Origin: Heterostelium multicystogenum | Lineage: Eukaryota; Evosea; Eumycetozoa; Acytosteliales; Acytosteliaceae | Assembly: GCA_003667245.1 (NCBI GenBank) | Contig: RCNN01000091.1 | Location: 44,419-108,418 of the forward strand | Direction: 5' to 3' | Length of the DNA stretch: 64,000 nt | In this document: positions 60,898-64,000 of the stretch, one piece after another | Layout of the letters: each line of letters opens with the position of its first letter | How positions within the stretch are numbered: position 1 is the stretch's first letter | The notes under the pieces: generated by a model | The model's database searches: none | What the model saw: the letters and a program-made list of their open reading frames with translations, nothing else | What the model was told of the DNA's origin: nothing | Translations under genes and position numbers: made by a program

Positions 60898-62451
60898 TTA
60901 AAGTTGTTCATTATCATTGTTTGGTGTTAGTCTAATCTCGTCGAAAGCTCTTTGTTGCATTTTAGCCTTATTTTTGTTTGTCTTCCAAATCAAATATCCA
61001 ACAAGACCCAAAAGAATAGCGGTTACTGGGACGAAAATGGCAATGGCAATTTTTGTTTCGGTAGAGTTGGTGACAACAGTGACTGGGGGTGGTGGCAAAC
61101 CACATCCCTCCATACAACCACACTCTCTGTTTGAAGTCAAACAGGTGATGGTACAAAACTCTGAACCTGTGTCTTTGTCTTGAGCTGTATTTCCAGTGAA
61201 TCTGTTTTCAAAATTCATACGAGCAGTACTGGCATTGCAATAGAGGGCACCTCCGACCTTGGCAAAGTTGTTGGTGAAGTTGCTCTCTCTAATCAAAAGC
61301 TGGTTAAACTTGCCCGAGGTAGTGTCAACGGTGAAAACAGCACCACCTTGAGCAGCGGTATTATTAGAAAAGACAGACTTGAAAATACCAGATTGTGAAT
61401 CTTGGAAGTAAGTGGCACCACCTTGAGTGGAGGCAATATTATTAGACAATACGAGGTTGTAGGATCTGACGATTGATCCAATGTCATAGATGGCTGCACC
61501 ATATGAAGCAGTGTTCTTGTTGAAAGTGATATTTCTCCAAACTGTATTTGTTGAAACTGTTGACTGCTCGACATAGATAGCTCCCTAATTATTTGAAATA
61601 ATGTTAACTAAACTCAATACTAGTCTAAGCTTTTCATGATACCTACACCTTTGCTGGCATTGTTTTGGTTGAATTGGCAGTTGGTTACTCCAATATTTGA
61701 ATAGTAGATGTACAAAGCTCCACCTTGATTGGCATTGTTTGATTGGAAAATAGTATTTACAATGTTGATTCCAAGAGATTGTTTAATAACAAGTGCTCCA
61801 CCATCGAGTTTACCAGTATTGTTGATGAATTGGGAATCGATGATATTCGATGAGTATACTGGATTGTAAAACAAAGCTCCTCCCTTATTACCGACATTGC
61901 TGTTTAATGATCATTAGAATCAGAGGTGCTGGTAGAAGTTGATTTGATTGGGTGACTTACTCCTTGAAAATACATGATTGGAAGTTGACAGATGGTGCTT
62001 CGTTGACATAGAGTGGATAACCTACGATACCCTTGGCATTACCATTGATGAAGGAAATACCGATAAAAGTGTAGTGTGCTTTGTTGAGGTAGAATCTGAT
62101 CAAGAATGAGTTGTTCTCACCGTTGAGCACGGCATTGGTTGCAGATGGGGCAAGTGGGTATTTAAACGTTGTTGATGTCGGTTGGCAAGTCGGCGGAGCT
62201 GACATTGACATAGATCTCCTCAAGACCGTTTGAGATAAAATCGACTGAGAACTGGACATTACCAGTACCTTTGTAATCACCATCTGGAATCATATAAACA
62301 TATCTGATTGCCTCAAGTGGCATTGTTCAGTGATATCATTAGCCATCTGCATGGCAAACTAACAATTTTAGAGCATGGTGTTGAGATTGAGCATTTAGTG
62401 TCATCGGTAGATTTTGAAGATACCCAGAATACTATTGTAATTAACAAGCAA

Positions 62452-62486
<35 letters not shown>

Positions 62487-62682
62487 TAGAATGATATTCT
62501 TATCATTAGTTTCTTTTTTCATTTCGGGGTTTGGTAGTTGACAACCTATGCATCTATCTAACTATCCATTTAAACAAATAGATCGGTTTGTACATACCAC
62601 AGTTTGGGTTGACTGGTGGGTCTGCCGATATCAGTGATATCAGATATACCAATGAAAATAACAATGTTATTTTCTTAAACAT
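60898..62682 (-). CDS. Single-pass membrane protein with extracellular beta-helix (POMP-like) repeats
   Basis: Probable cell-surface protein of the dictyostelid right-handed beta-helix group. It starts at 62682 with a signal peptide (MFKKITLLFSLVYLISLISA). An intron containing an (AT)n tract is followed by STDDTKCSISTPCSKIV, YMIPDGDYKGTGNVQF and AHYTFIGISFINGNAKG. A series of polymorphic-outer-membrane-protein-type repeats follows: NKGGALFYN, KLDGGALVI, NQGGALYIY, TQGGATYFQD, AQGGAVFTV and KVGGALYC, with F-x-x-N-x-A elements between. A Cys-rich segment (CGCMEGCGLPPPP) precedes one transmembrane helix (IAIAIFVPVTAILLGLVGYL) and a short cytoplasmic tail. Introns lie near 61580-61640 and 61900-61965. 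Frame breaks occur at 62164 (extra) and near 62318 and 62345 (missing), so the 5' part is less certain. Confidence 0.75.
62456..62482. repeat. (AT)n dinucleotide tract
   Basis: Thirteen AT units, inside the first intron of the beta-helix gene. Confidence 0.9.
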
Positions 62683-63494
62683 TTTTTAGTATCTTAATAT
62701 TACGTATTTAGTGGAAATAGTTTCTATAGATTGTTTGTTATGCTAAAAGAGGTAATAATTATATTATATTAATATATCATTGACTATTTTATATTTCTAA
62801 GTATTATTAGTTTGATGGTAAAATTGGGATTGGTAATTAATAGTTGCTGTGGATATTGTGGAAGTGAAGTTGTAGTAGTAGGGTATGTATGTGTGTAACA
62901 AATTGAAAGAATGCTATTTTGAATTACTTTGATTCTTTGCACAGTTGTCAATCAATATCTGTTATCAACTAATAAATAATTGTTTTTGTTGTTTCTATTC
63001 TATTTATTCTTTGGCTATTGGTTTTGTTATCATTAGTGAGTATTGGTTTGTGTTGGTATTGGTGTGGTTAGTGAGTGCACTATAGGTTGTTGGTTAGTGT
63101 GGGGTGGGTCAGCAATTACCTTGTAATTTTAAAAATTTGTGTTTTGGAATCAAAAAGTCGTAATTTGATTAAAAATAGTTAGTATGAAATTGATAGATGA
63201 ATGCTATCAATCAACATTTAAAACTAAAAACAAAGGTCGTAAAGTATATAATATATAATCTAAATCTATTTTTATTATTATTATTATTACAAATGAAATA
63301 ATAAATTTATTTTGGATCAATTGACAGATGGATGGTGCGAATAGGGGAAAGTGAGGTTGGGTGAAACAAAAAACAAAAAAACAAAACAACAAACAGTTTG
63401 TATTTTTAAAAATATAATAAATAAAAGAAAATAAATTTTAATCAAAAAACACCAACGATATTTTTTTGCTTGTTTAAACAATCAAAACAACAAT
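62683..63494. other. AT-rich intergenic region
   Basis: About 800 bp upstream of the beta-helix gene. It has TTGG/GTGTG patches near 63040-63110 and poly-A/AAC tracts near 63365-63490. No coding exon seen. Confidence 0.5.
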
Positions 63495-63499
63495 AAAAA

Positions 63500-63614
63500 C
63501 GTGGTGAAAAGTGTAAACCAGGAAAGACCTCCTGACAGTCCTCCCTGGTAGTTGACATGATTGTTTTCACTTAATTGCACTCTGTTATGGTCAGTATCCC
63601 GCCCTAGGGACCAC
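63500..63614 (-). ncRNA. Candidate structured small RNA with T5 terminator
   Basis: An island much richer in G+C than its flanks. Read on the minus strand, an end-closing stem pairs GTGGT with ACCAC (63610-63614 with 63501-63505). Near the 3' end is an 11-bp hairpin, CCAGGGAGGAC with GTCTTTCCTGG (63538-63548 with 63518-63528), around a 9-nt loop. It is fully paired only if two G-U pairs are allowed, which favours the minus strand as the RNA. A run of five T follows immediately (63495-63499), as for Pol III termination. A box-B-like CGTTCGAATCT lies about 30 bp upstream (63642-63652). It does not match tRNA, 5S, U6, SRP or the Class I RNA motif I remember. The strand and ends are inferred. Confidence 0.4.
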
Positions 63615-64000
63615 CATTTATGTCATTCAGTCGATCCTTTAGATTCGAACGATACAATCGTGATTAATAAATCTATGATAATTGGATAATCATTCTTGTA
63701 AATGGAGATAATGAATATAAAAGACTTCATGGAGTAATTAATTATTAAAAGTCATCTAGATCTGGAGTGATTTTCTGAAATCTAATCAATTAGAAGTATT
63801 CATTGGCTCTACCTATACCAATAACTATGCGAGTAATTAGCCAAATACCAACTAGTTGAATATACGTTTTTATTTTAGATTGTTGAATGTAATTGATCCT
63901 TTGAAGTTTCAGTGATTTGTATGACATTGTCGCTTAGATTAATTGGTAATCTTAAAATCCCATCGACATGGGTATTAGGTTCCGCATTTTGGTAATATTA
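63615..64000. other. AT-rich end of window
   Basis: No coding frame or repeat recognised apart from the box-B-like sequence described with the RNA candidate. Confidence 0.4.

Noticed and set aside
1..64000. tRNA genes, rRNA, retrotransposons (DIRS, LTR), CRISPR arrays
   Set aside because: I scanned for T-arm/box B patterns, reverse transcriptase or transposase motifs and direct-repeat arrays and found none convincing; the CGTTCGAATC near 63645 does not sit in a foldable tRNA.

Overview
The window is nuclear DNA of a social amoeba (Dictyostelia, Amoebozoa). Intergenic DNA is very AT-rich. Genes are compact, with short AT-rich GT-AG introns (about 45-140 nt, donors mostly GTAAGT or GTATGT). 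Proteins carry Asn, Ser, Thr and Lys/Glu low-complexity runs, and the gene content matches dictyostelid families (B56 subunit psrA, RING/B-box/kelch proteins, WWE- and WGR-type PARPs). Coding DNA is clearly less AT-rich than in D. discoideum, so another dictyostelid is likely. I cannot name the species.

Layout. 1-9 kb: 3' part of a METTL21-like methyltransferase (+), a RING/B-box/kelch protein (-), alpha-SNAP (-) and a four-CBS protein (-). 9-20 kb: a TAF1C-like Pol I factor (-), a possible CudA-type regulator (-), an LCM/PPM-type methyltransferase (-), a small ORF (-), ERCC1 (-) and, divergent from it, the permuted GTPase MTG1 (+). 20-33 kb: a PYROXD2-type oxidoreductase (-) and a giant ankyrin/WGR/PARP gene of about 7.6 kb (+). 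33-46.5 kb: PP2A B56 (psrA, +), a senataxin/Sen1 helicase (-), nucleolar GTPase GNL2 (-) and a PHO80-type cyclin (-). 46.5-50.5 kb shows no convincing gene. 50.5-64 kb: a secreted class C beta-lactamase-like protein (-), a second PARP with two WWE domains (-) divergent from GPN2 (+), AP-5 mu (-), an unrecognised gene (-) ending in a large hairpin, a beta-helix membrane protein (-), and a candidate small structured RNA near the right edge.

Functional themes: DNA repair and ADP-ribosylation (ERCC1, two PARPs, senataxin), ribosome and RNA-polymerase biogenesis (GNL2, MTG1, GPN2, TAF1C-like), and membrane traffic (alpha-SNAP, AP-5 mu). These look like ordinary dispersed housekeeping genes. I see no operon-like or defence-like cluster.

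Many conserved genes are interrupted by single-base frame changes, usually one base too many (sometimes too few) in a short homopolymer. Both directions occur and correcting one base restores conserved motifs, so I read these as sequence errors in a draft assembly rather than pseudogenes. Gene spans below are therefore drawn across such breaks. The most unusual items are: an about 45-bp-stem hairpin at 59307-59425; a compact foldable island with a T5 terminator at about 63500-63614; a 41-codon ORF overlapping an 11-bp inverted repeat at 53350; a ubiquitin-interacting motif at the C-terminus of ERCC1; and an uncharacterised N-terminal module on the ankyrin/PARP protein.
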